From Cyanobacteria bacterium SBLK (GTDB taxonomy: Bacteria > Cyanobacteriota > Cyanobacteriia > Cyanobacteriales > Spirulinaceae): 32,535 nt of DNA. The stretch spans positions 1-32,535 of the forward strand of contig JAGHZQ010000005.1 in assembly GCA_017746715.1 (NCBI GenBank). Reading direction: 5' to 3'. Each line of letters starts with the position of its first letter. Positions within the stretch are counted from its first letter, which is position 1. Position numbers and translations under genes: made by a program. Positions 7,793-15,254 of the stretch are shown here, piece by piece. Under the pieces are notes generated by a model, which saw only the letters and a program-made list of their open reading frames with translations, did no database searches and was not told the DNA's origin.

Positions 7793-8209
7793 TCAATAGC
7801 GAATAAATATGAACATCCCCTCTTTTGTAAGAGGGGATTTTGGTTTTCTATTCAAATCATTCTCTGGTAATGCTTGCAGATAGACTTTAGAAATTGTTTC
7901 CAAGCGATCGCGATCGTCAAACCAAACCTCTAAGCTGTCTTCTTCATAATGAGTCCCCATTAAACCGATGACGGTGCCGAATCGTTCGTTGTAGCGGGTA
8001 TCTCGCACTCGCTGTCCGAGTTGAAATTGTGAGGATTCGACGTACTCGAAGGTCAAGCGTTCTAGTGCATCTACGGCATGACTGAAAATAACACCCTCTA
8101 AGCGATCGCTGGTCAAGCAGTGTTTGAGGCAAACTGAGGTCTTGACGAGTTGACTGACAAGGGTTTGAATTTTAACGCTATCGTGGGTCATAATAATTTG
8201 TTGTGTCAT
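7793..8209 (-). CDS. Conserved-looking hypothetical protein with small beta-barrel-like core
   Basis: I do not recognise the family. The 138 residues start at M-T-Q-Q-I-I. The middle (G-Q-R-V-R-D-T-R-Y, then F-G-T-V-I-G-L-M-G, then S-L-E-V-W-F-D-D) has the look of a KOW/SH3-like barrel that binds nucleic acid or protein; this is inference only. The last 20 or so residues (K-P-K-S-P-L-T-K-E-G) are encoded by a palindromic repeat at 7815-7838, so the native C-terminus was probably replaced or extended by repeat insertion. The start is uncertain: the frame is open to 8269, and neither ATG 8209 nor ATG 8191 has a strong ribosome site. Confidence 0.5.
   Translation of the reverse strand: MTQQIIMTHDSVKIQTLVSQLVKTSVCLKHCLTSDRLEGVIFSHAVDALERLTFEYVESSQFQLGQRVRDTRYNERFGTVIGLMGTHYEEDSLEVWFDDRDRLETISKVYLQALPENDLNRKPKSPLTKEGMFIFIRY
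7815..7838. repeat. Short perfect hairpin repeat inside a gene tail
   Basis: ATCCCCTCTT and AAGAGGGGAT form a 10-bp stem with a TTGT loop. The CCCCTCTT/AAGAGGGG core belongs to a repeat type scattered between cyanobacterial genes, and translated copies often read K-S-P-L-x-K-E-G. Here it lies in frame within the C-terminal codons of the 7793-8209 gene. Confidence 0.6.
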
Positions 8210-8280
8210 CAACAATATCTTAATTACCTTATCGGTAATTCTATGCGCTGCGAAATGCTCTCCCGGCACCCTATCGGAGT

Positions 8281-8442
8281 CGGTTGTTAAAGTGGCTCGG
8301 AAGCGATCGCGATGTGAAGTCTTTGATAGAATCCCTCAATAATGAGGAACTCGCTTGTGTTTTTGAAGGACTTGCTTATCGGCATCGTTTAATGGCAATT
8401 GCTGAGTCGAAAGATCGGGAATTGATGGAGGTTGAAAAATGA
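8281..8442 (+). pseudogene. C-terminal remnant of a small-protein paralogue
   Basis: The frame, open to TGA 8440-8442, encodes L-I-E-S-L-N-N-E-E-L-A-C-V-F-E-G-L-A. It parallels C-L-S-A-S-D-L-A-A-I-F-E-A-L-A in the intact small gene at 8788. No ATG lies in a suitable place, and an in-frame stop is present at 8236, so the 5' part is missing. The next copy starts 4 nt earlier in another frame (ATGA overlap at 8439). This indicates tandem duplicates of one small gene, most of them broken. Confidence 0.5.
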
Positions 8443-8520
8443 ATTTGAATGGGTTTAAAGAGGAATTCTACCCTCGCTCAAAACAATCGCAAAGAAAAGC
8501 CTTTTTGAGAATAGCGATTG
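8439..8520 (+). pseudogene. Internally deleted copy of the 8788 small gene
   Basis: The first codons (M-N-L-N-G-F-K) match the intact gene at 8788 (M-D-L-N-G-F-K). After about 8 codons the sequence jumps to a match with the 3' end of that gene (C-G/A-A-A-G-A-A-A-A-G-C-C-T-T-T, then a TAGCGAT context). The central part is therefore deleted. The frame formally continues to 8699 through a repeat insertion, which is unlikely to be meaningful protein. Confidence 0.5.
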
Positions 8521-8563
8521 AGGTGCATCTTTTGTTGTTAAAAAAACACTCTTTATCGTCAGC

Positions 8564-8640
8564 TTGTATCCCCCTCCCGTCCCCCTTTGTAAGGGAGAAG
8601 CCGATCCCCCCCTTTCAAAGGGGGGTTAGGGGGGATACAA
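8564..8640. repeat. 77-bp inverted-repeat element in the small-gene array
   Basis: The element begins TTGTATCCCC and ends GGGGATACAA, perfect 10-base inverted repeats, with inner C-run and G-run hairpins. It lies between a deleted copy of the small gene and a duplicate of that gene's 3' end (8655-8707). It is non-coding and resembles a small palindromic insertion. Confidence 0.6.
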
Positions 8641-8654
8641 ATTTGAGGCATCTA

Positions 8655-8707
8655 AGAAAAGCCTTTTTCGGAATAGCGATCGCTCGATTCAACGGCTAAT
8701 GTTAAAA
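8655..8707 (+). pseudogene. Third copy of the small gene's 3' end
   Basis: AAGAAAAGCCTTT, followed by a TAGCGATCGC context and CTAATGTTAAAA, matches the end and trailer of the intact gene (9022-9078). No coding start belongs to it. It marks a further duplication unit. Confidence 0.45.
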
Positions 8708-8787
8708 CAAAACATTAGAATTTGCATTCGTTGGCAATTGATGGCAATATTCAGATTGAAAAGTCAGCAATTGATTGAGGTGAAACA

Positions 8788-9042
8788 ATGGATTTGAATG
8801 GATTTAAACAGCAAATTGAGGCTCTCTCTTTGGAAGAAAAGATAGCAATCAGCGAACATTTAAACGAGGAAATTAAAAAGGAATCGGAGGGTAAATACGG
8901 CAATAACGTAGGATTTATGTCAAATCGTGAAGTTGACGTTGATATTGAAGTTATGGTGAATTGCCTTTCTGCGAGTGACCTTGCTGCGATTTTCGAGGCA
9001 CTTGCCCAGAAAACTCGCAAAGAAAAGCCTTTCGCAGAGTAG
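8788..9042 (+). CDS. Small acidic protein of unknown function, intact member of a local family
   Basis: I do not recognise this 84-residue protein. It has no signal or membrane segment. The first half is a predicted charged helix (L-S-L-E-E-K-I-A-I-S-E-H-L). The second half has a helix L-S-A-S-D-L-A-A-I-F-E-A-L-A that recurs in the remnant at 8281-8442. The ribosome site GAGGTG stands about 9 nt before ATG 8788, and the same leader (TTGAT-GAGGT-GAAA) precedes the broken copy at 8439, so promoter and leader were duplicated with the gene. A small regulatory or antitoxin-like protein is possible but unsupported. Confidence 0.6.
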   Translation: MDLNGFKQQIEALSLEEKIAISEHLNEEIKKESEGKYGNNVGFMSNREVDVDIEVMVNCLSASDLAAIFEALAQKTRKEKPFAE

Positions 9043-9086
9043 CGATCGCCCGATCCAATTGATTCAATAGCTAATGTTAAAAATAC

Positions 9087-9102
9087 GGGTGCATCTCAAA
9101 GC
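9087..9102. repeat. Solo copy of the MITE terminal repeat
   Basis: GGGTGCATCTCAAA matches the inner-oriented right end of the element at 6928-7082 almost exactly. I find no matching opposite end nearby, so this is either a solo end or a decayed copy. Confidence 0.45.
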
Positions 9103-9125
9103 AAATAATATTAAATCCACCCGTT

Positions 9126-9176
9126 TGTAGGGACGTTGCATGCAACGTCCCTACAGTTGCATGCAACGTCCCTACA
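9126..9176. repeat. 30-bp perfect palindrome plus partial second copy
   Basis: 9126-9155 is a perfect palindrome with half-site TGTAGGGACGTTGCA, followed directly by a 21-nt copy of its right portion. A related, imperfect copy lies near 22725-22755. Repeats of the GTAGGGACGTTGCATGCAACGTC type are widespread in cyanobacterial genomes. The rest of 9043-9350 holds HIP1 sites but no gene that I can support. Confidence 0.75.
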
Positions 9177-9350
9177 GGATTACAGGCGATTGCGTGAATA
9201 CAGTCTGTAGTAACTGGATTTGGTATTACCGATTGATTTCCTTCACTTCCATAAGCGATCGCATTTTGGGCTTGGGGCGATCGCTCCTCTGCTAACTCGA
9301 GTTGCTATTTACGAATATTGTAAGTTTCGAGCCCCCTTAAAAAATTGAAC

Positions 9351-12300
9351 TTACCAAGGAGAACCAATGAGAGTAAAACCCGCCCAATAATAGGGATGCT
9401 GGAAGCGGCGATCGCCTAAATCGGCCAATTCTGGCGGTAATGTTACCCGCCCAAAAGAACTCACTAAATTCCCAATTTCTTTTCCATCCGTTCTTCTCTC
9501 CTCTTTTTCCAAACGCACGTCTCCCCGAATCAGAGCAATTTGTGCTTGTTGCAATGCCTGCGCTTTCGTCGGTCTTTCTCGCAACTGGCGGTAAAATTCC
9601 GTCATTAACGCCAATGTTCCTGCATCATTAGCATACCAAAGACTCGCCACCGCCGAACTCGCTCCCGATTGCACCGATAGCCCGGCAAAGCCATACTCGG
9701 CAGTTTCATCTCCCAATGCCGTACGACAGGCACTCAGCACCAACAGTTCGATCCCCTTCGCTCCCCAGTTCAACGACTTCATTTGCGCTAAATTCAAGCG
9801 ATCGTCCCACAATTGAATGTAGGACTCGGAAGGGATGCCGGGTTGAAATTGCCCGTGGGTAGCCAAATGCAGGATTTGCGCTTCTTGGCGAGCGGATTCC
9901 CGTTGGAGGGTATTGAGAGTAAAGGTTTCATTGAGAAAAGTATCGGGGGCATTGAATTCTTCAGCAATAGCATTGACTTCCACGGGAACCGCAGGAAGAG
10001 CCTCATCATTTTCAAATTCAGACATTCCCATTGCAACGATCGCACTATCGCGCAGATCGGTATAATGTGTCGGAATTAAATGCAGACTGGGAACTAAAGC
10101 AATAGAATAATTTTCGATCGCAAACCGCTTGCCATCGTGAAGGGCAGGTATAGGTAAAGTTCGCAAACCATCATCGAGGACGAACATGAGAGTTTCAACA
10201 TTAAAACGCTGTAAGTCCTTTTCTGCTGGGGAAATAAGCCAATTGTAGAGGTTCTGAGCGGGGTCGAGATAGCGAGTATTGCGACGGTGAAGGGGATGGG
10301 CGATCGCTTGTTGAAAATCCCGCACCCGAGCGAGGAGTTTATATCGAGGGACTTCAGGGAGAGAATAACGGATAGGCTTGCTTGTGGGCGGAACGAGAAT
10401 GAGATCCAGTTGTTCGGGACGGGAAAAAACATAAAGGGTTGCCGCCGTCGTCCCGGTTTCTCGTTCCATTTGCTGCAAAACTCGCTGGATATCTGCGAGA
10501 GAAGTTGCTGACGCATCATCTGCTTTCCCTAGATAGCGTAAAAAGTTTTGACTGTAGTAGCGATCGAGAAGGGCGATCGCGGTCTCTAAATCCCCACTAT
10601 CGAATAACTCAGCAATTTGCTGGCGATCGAGTCCGTTGAGTGCTTGGCGATCGTCCTCTCCCGGAGTGGGGAAGAGAGCGAGGGGAGAGTGAGAAGATAA
10701 AGGAGTAAGAAAAGATAAGGAAGTTGAGGAAGCGGAGGGAGCGGGGGGAGCGGAGGGAGCGGAGGGAGCGGAGGGAGCGAGGGGAGCGGGATTAACAATA
10801 TTTGCATTCACGGTCTCTTCAAAATTAAAAACCCCTAAAGTTCCCGTTGCGGTATTGGCTGCGAGATTGACGGTTGCAGCACTTCCATAGTTTGTATAAT
10901 CGAGCGTATCAAAACCCGCACCGCCGTCAATAATCCCATTAAAGTTTGCCCCTGCATCAAAAGCAAACATATCTTGACCGCTTCCCCCGCGAAGGATTGC
11001 CAAATTATTAAAAGATACAGACTGAGAATACCCCGCGATCGCACCTTGGTTATTGCCCGCGATCGTCCAATTGCGGTTGGAGTCGGGACCGATTAATTCA
11101 GCAACGTTTTGAATAACTAAACGATCTTGAAAATTCGCCGAGTCGTCGAGTTGAACGATCGCCGTATTGGAAAGATTATCTTCAATGCGAATAGAAGCAA
11201 ATCCATCTTGCAAGCGATCGATCTCCGTTGCATTGAGATAGGTCGTATCTGCCGCTCCCGTTCCCCCTAAAGTTAGCATTCGATTGGGAGTCTCCGGACG
11301 CAGAATTAAAGCCCCCGTTCCCGTTAAACTGGCATTGGTATCGCTCAGATCCAGCTTATCCGAGCCAATCCCAATCGTTCCCGTTCCCGAATCAAGAGTC
11401 TCTCGCAAAATAACGCCAATACCATTCGGACTGATTCCCCGCAGTCCAATATCTCCACCGCTAGAATCGATCGCCTCTGCAATGTCAATACCGACAGCCG
11501 TTCCCGTCCCCGTAATCGCAATATTGCCACCTCCTGAAAGAATATTGCCACTAATATCAACCCCTTGGTCGTCTATTCCTCCTGTAGTTTGATTCGTTCC
11601 CCCAATCTCGATCTGACCTCCAGCCGAATTAATCTGGCCGTTGATATCGATTCCATCATTATTCGCACTGATTCCGGTCAGGCCGATGAATCCTCCATTC
11701 GATTGAATAGAGGCACTACTCCCGAGATCGATCCCATCATTATCCGTACTATATCCGCGAATATCGATCGCTCCGGTATTCGTTGTCAGATTCGCGTTAA
11801 TATTGACACCTTGCCCGGTCGTACTCCTTCCTTCAAAATCAAGAAGACCCGTGCTAGAAGCGATCGCGGCATTAATTTCAATCCCATCACCATGAATACT
11901 GCTGCCGTCAATATTGATTAATCCGCTTTCAGAACTAACATTAGCATCAATTCTGACACCATGAGAATTATCGTTCGCTGTCGTACTATAGTTACTTCCT
12001 TGAATATCGATGATACCGCCGCGAGATTGAATGCTGCTGTTAATTTCAATAGCCGAAAGATTGGCTTGAGAATTATTGCCATAAATGCGAACATTGCCGC
12101 CATTGCTGTCGATCGCCCCATTAATCACTACTCTACCCGAGTTATCGCTAGAAATCCCACTGCTTCCAACGAAAGAAGGTTCGCTTCCATCTGCAAAAAT
12201 CCCAGTATAAAGCTGCCCGGAAGTCGCTTGTATGCCCCCATCCAGAATAATGTCATTATGAGCGAAAAAAAGGATGATAGGCGCTCCCGTGCCCGATGTT

Positions 12301-13772
12301 TTTTGAATGACCGCATTAGAGTCTTGCACGATATTGCCGACATCTCCTCCCCCAATGCTGGTGGTAATTGTCACGCTCGTATTTGAATTCAGAGCAGTAT
12401 TAATCTGGTTAACATCAATTAAACTCGTCCCGACTGCTCCCGAACTGGGACACCCATTACAAATTCTAATATCGGTGGGATCGATCAGCCACATTCCTCC
12501 CGTGCCAAATATTGAAGAAGCATCGGGGGTGGAGGTAATTTGTAACGTCTCCTTGCCCGAGGTTTCGATAAATCCCCCATCGCCAGCATTTTCTCCCCCT
12601 CTAGTGCTTAAAATACCGTGAATTTCCGCATGTTCATCCGACCAAACAATAATCGTCCCGCCATTCCCCCGATCTATTGCATCGGTGCGAATGCTGCTAT
12701 TTTCATCAATGGAAGTGTAGCGTGCCGTTGGTAAATTCCCTTGTCCTCGTTCGCCACCCCCGACGAATACCATCCCGCCGCCATTGCTTCCCGAAGCATC
12801 CACTCGGGCGTTATTGAGGATGACGCGATCGCCAAAAATTCCGATATTTCCCCCCTCTCCCGCAATATTCCCCGCTTCGACATTCCCTGTTATGAAGGCT
12901 GTTCCCCCACTTTGAGATGCGATCGCACCCATCGCCGTCCGAATTTCTCCGTCCGGATTAAGCGTTAATCCCGTGGCAATATTTTGCTTTTCTGCTCCTA
13001 CCAACAGTTGAGGAAGATCGAGAGGCGTAATGGGTAAAGGCGTACCGTCCTCTGCCAGGGGGATTTCAATTTCCAGACTCAATAAACTCTCCGGACGAGA
13101 TAGTTTAACGCGATTCGTTCCCGATACGGCTGTAATGATAATATTGCCCGCTTCAGTATTTAACGTCCCCGTATTGATAACGCTGCCGCCAATTAAGCCC
13201 AGATTGCGATCGGTATTGACGCTTAAATAACCTGCATTGACAATCGGTGCGGGATTTTCCACGTCGAATTCAAAAGTTAACGGTTCTCCCGTTAAATTAC
13301 TGTAATTATTTTCGCCAAAAATATTAAAAATATCGTCAGAAAAGCCGATGCCCGTTGCAGTTGACGCAAAAAAATCACCCGATACATTTAGGCGAGCATT
13401 GCTACCAAAGACAATTCCAGCAGGATTAATTAAATAGAGATTGCTGTTACTTCCAGTAACTCGAATTAAACCATCAATTAAAGAAGGATTTCCGCCAACA
13501 ATACGAGTGAGAATATTTTGAATATCGGAAGTGGCTAAAAAATCGGCAATTTCTCCAGCATTGAGACCAAATTCATCGAGACTGTGGAATAAATTATCTC
13601 TCGATCGCAATCCGCCTTCAATCGTATAAATATTGCCATTTTGTTCTATTTTGGTTTGAATATCATCGGAAGTAGGCACAATTGTTTGTGCAAGAATATT
13701 ACTTTGAGTAGCTCCGCTAATCTCCAAGACAAACAGTAAAGAAAAGGTGAAAAAAAGGCGATTGCATATCAT
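9351..13772 (-). CDS. Secreted TPS/filamentous-haemagglutinin passenger fused to a CHAT protease
   Basis: A 1473-residue exoprotein. It has a signal peptide (cleavage near I-L-A-Q), then a two-partner-secretion domain at about 30-170 (I-E-G-G-L, N-L-Y-L-I-N-P-A-G-I-V-F-G, L-N-V-S-G-D-F-F-A-S-T-A). A long G/S/N-rich region with repeated I-x-G-x-S and I-x-S-x-G-G-x-I patterns follows, probably a beta-helix to about 830. Next is a G-G-S-G-Q-D / G-G-A-G-F-D segment (about 930-960) like calcium-binding repeats, then a Pro/Ala/Ser linker (about 993-1025). The C-terminal CHAT domain carries the dyad His1306 (A-T-H-G-Q) and Cys1349 (L-S-A-C-R-T) and ends H-P-Y-Y-W-A-G-F-T-L-I-G-S-P-W. CHAT domains are caspase-like cysteine proteases, here apparently exported. 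No TpsB pore gene is in the window. ATG 13772 has no strong ribosome site. Confidence 0.9.
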   Translation of the reverse strand: MICNRLFFTFSLLFVLEISGATQSNILAQTIVPTSDDIQTKIEQNGNIYTIEGGLRSRDNLFHSLDEFGLNAGEIADFLATSDIQNILTRIVGGNPSLIDGLIRVTGSNSNLYLINPAGIVFGSNARLNVSGDFFASTATGIGFSDDIFNIFGENNYSNLTGEPLTFEFDVENPAPIVNAGYLSVNTDRNLGLIGGSVINTGTLNTEAGNIIITAVSGTNRVKLSRPESLLSLEIEIPLAEDGTPLPITPLDLPQLLVGAEKQNIATGLTLNPDGEIRTAMGAIASQSGGTAFITGNVEAGNIAGEGGNIGIFGDRVILNNARVDASGSNGGGMVFVGGGERGQGNLPTARYTSIDENSSIRTDAIDRGNGGTIIVWSDEHAEIHGILSTRGGENAGDGGFIETSGKETLQITSTPDASSIFGTGGMWLIDPTDIRICNGCPSSGAVGTSLIDVNQINTALNSNTSVTITTSIGGGDVGNIVQDSNAVIQKTSGTGAPIILFFAHNDIILDGGIQATSGQLYTGIFADGSEPSFVGSSGISSDNSGRVVINGAIDSNGGNVRIYGNNSQANLSAIEINSSIQSRGGIIDIQGSNYSTTANDNSHGVRIDANVSSESGLINIDGSSIHGDGIEINAAIASSTGLLDFEGRSTTGQGVNINANLTTNTGAIDIRGYSTDNDGIDLGSSASIQSNGGFIGLTGISANNDGIDINGQINSAGGQIEIGGTNQTTGGIDDQGVDISGNILSGGGNIAITGTGTAVGIDIAEAIDSSGGDIGLRGISPNGIGVILRETLDSGTGTIGIGSDKLDLSDTNASLTGTGALILRPETPNRMLTLGGTGAADTTYLNATEIDRLQDGFASIRIEDNLSNTAIVQLDDSANFQDRLVIQNVAELIGPDSNRNWTIAGNNQGAIAGYSQSVSFNNLAILRGGSGQDMFAFDAGANFNGIIDGGAGFDTLDYTNYGSAATVNLAANTATGTLGVFNFEETVNANIVNPAPLAPSAPSAPSAPPAPSASSTSLSFLTPLSSHSPLALFPTPGEDDRQALNGLDRQQIAELFDSGDLETAIALLDRYYSQNFLRYLGKADDASATSLADIQRVLQQMERETGTTAATLYVFSRPEQLDLILVPPTSKPIRYSLPEVPRYKLLARVRDFQQAIAHPLHRRNTRYLDPAQNLYNWLISPAEKDLQRFNVETLMFVLDDGLRTLPIPALHDGKRFAIENYSIALVPSLHLIPTHYTDLRDSAIVAMGMSEFENDEALPAVPVEVNAIAEEFNAPDTFLNETFTLNTLQRESARQEAQILHLATHGQFQPGIPSESYIQLWDDRLNLAQMKSLNWGAKGIELLVLSACRTALGDETAEYGFAGLSVQSGASSAVASLWYANDAGTLALMTEFYRQLRERPTKAQALQQAQIALIRGDVRLEKEERRTDGKEIGNLVSSFGRVTLPPELADLGDRRFQHPYYWAGFTLIGSPW
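10727..10790. repeat. 9-bp minisatellite coding the Pro/Ser/Ala linker
   Basis: About six to seven near-perfect copies of GGAGCGGAG (minus-strand codons for P-S-A / A-P-S type triplets) encode the linker between the beta-helix part and the CHAT domain of the 9351-13772 gene. Such tracts change length easily by slippage in steps of three codons, so linker length may vary between strains. Confidence 0.75.
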
Positions 13773-13859
13773 AATTTCATGTGGGAGTTATGCCTTATTA
13801 TTATTTTACGCTGGAAATATTTTTTATACCCGAATAAAAAGCAATCAAAATGACAGTTT

Positions 13860-14590
13860 TTAAATTGTCTGGAGATATAAATTTAATAACCTAATAATTA
13901 ATGGATTTACCAAGGAGAACCAATCAGCGTAAAACCTGCCCAGTAATAGGGATGCTGAAAGCGGCGATCGCCTAAATTTGACAATTCGGGCGGCAATGTT
14001 ACTCGCCCGAAAGGACTGACTAACTTGCCACTTTCTTTTCCGTCCGTTCTTCTTTCTTCTGTAAAGATCTCGGGCGGGGGCGAGATAGCGGGTATTGCGA
14101 TGGTGAAGGGGATGGGCGATCGCTGGTTGAAAGTCTTGAATTTTCCCGAAAAGAACGGGGCGAGAAACATGGGAAAGATTGTAATGCAGGGGTTCTCCGA
14201 AGGGGGGAACGAGAATGAGTTCGAGTCGATCTCCTCTCTTTCCTTTCTTGTCGGGCATCCTCCATCTCTTCCATGCCTTACCTAATCTTTGCAGATTGAT
14301 TTGTTGCACTTCTGAATAGATTTCTTTGTAGTCAGAAAAGAGGCTTTTTGTTTCTTTAAGTGCCGCTTGTTGGGTGTAGTAATTAATAGGGTCAGGAATT
14401 TCACCAATTGATTCTGAAACCAAACTGCAACGATCGGCTTGAGAACGAGTTCGTCTCAAGTAATCATATCGTTGACCCAAAGCATAATTCCAATAGCGAT
14501 GTTCGCGAAGCGTCTCCGAAAGAGTTAGCAGTTCGAGCCAATAGTCAATCTTTTCAGCCTGTTCTCGGGTCGGTTGAATCAAGTTAAAAT
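13860..14590 (-). pseudogene. CHAT-protein pseudogene lacking the catalytic core
   Basis: Residues L-E-L-I-L-V-P-P through H-P-L-H-H-R-N-T-R-Y-L-A-P-A-R-D-L-Y closely match the region before the CHAT core of the 9351-13772 protein. The frame then breaks near 14065. A second frame (to 13907) gives T-D-G-K-E-S-G-K-L-V-S-P-F-G-R and ends A-G-F-T-L-I-G-S-P-W, matching that protein's C-terminus. By comparison about 745 nt are missing between these points, including both catalytic residues. The first 125 or so residues (T-L-S-E-T-L-R-E-H-R-Y-W) differ from the neighbour and look helical, so this was a separate CHAT paralogue. Its 5' end is cut by the tnpA fragment. No product can be an active protease. 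Confidence 0.8.
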
Positions 14591-14592
14591 AA

Positions 14593-14865
14593 TGGTCGGT
14601 TTCCCTAGTCAAATTTAACGGGGAATCCGACCACGTTCACATCCTGATTGATTACCCGCCCGATATTGCTTTATCTAAATTTATTGCCAATTTAAAGACC
14701 GTTACCAGTCGTTTAATTCGTGGAGATTTTCGCGGGCATATTCAACAATTTCATCGCAAAGAGGCTTTCTGGACGGGTGCTTATTTTGTAGCCTCGACTG
14801 GTGGTGTAACGCTTGCACAACTCAAAAAATACATCCAGTCTCAGGATGCTCCTTCCGCGCGTTAA
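14593..14865 (+). pseudogene. IS200/IS605 TnpA (Y1 transposase) C-terminal fragment
   Basis: The frame, open to TAA 14863-14865, encodes L-V-K-F-N-G-E-S-D-H-V-H-I-L-I-D-Y-P-P, then S-R-L-I-R, F-W-T-G-A-Y-F-V-A-S-T-G-G and an ending helix. These are the central H-x-H motif and C-terminal region, with the candidate catalytic Tyr helix K-K-Y-I-Q, of the HUH/Y1 TnpA transposases. About 60 N-terminal residues are missing and a stop stands directly upstream, so this is a dead fragment. It abuts the 5' side of the CHAT pseudogene, which it or a related event probably truncated. Confidence 0.85.
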
Positions 14866-15254
14866 CTCGTAGTCACTGAGCAGTGCCGAAGTGCTACCGC
14901 TCAACTTTCTTTGTTGGTCGCGATTTCTGAGGGGCTGCGGGCGAAACCATTTCCGCCCTTTCAAAGCCCCGTCTCGCCGCTAAATCGGAGATTCTAGCGG
15001 GAGACCCCTCGCGACATTTAGCTGTTAGAAGGGATAGCTCCTTCCACATCCGCCGAATGGTCAAATTGGCAATTTTAATCCTCGGAACGGCGACGAGAGA
15101 TGGGGGTGTTGGCGATTGCGGGGGGTTTGCGATCGCGTAGGCTCGACGCTTCAAGGGATTGTAAATTTTTATTATGGTCGGATGGCGAATGCGGAAAAGA
15201 AGCCAAAAATGGTTCGATGCACCTGTTTCTCCTCGTGTTGTTCGAGTGGATCGC
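14866..15254. other. Intergenic remains downstream of the tnpA fragment
   Basis: No gene that I can support. An imperfect hairpin pairs GTCTCGCCGCTA (14971-14982) with TAGCGGGAGAC (14995-15005), and could belong to a transposon end. Minus-strand frames here are Arg/Pro-rich and may include decayed transposon sequence, but nothing is recognisable with confidence. Confidence 0.35.
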
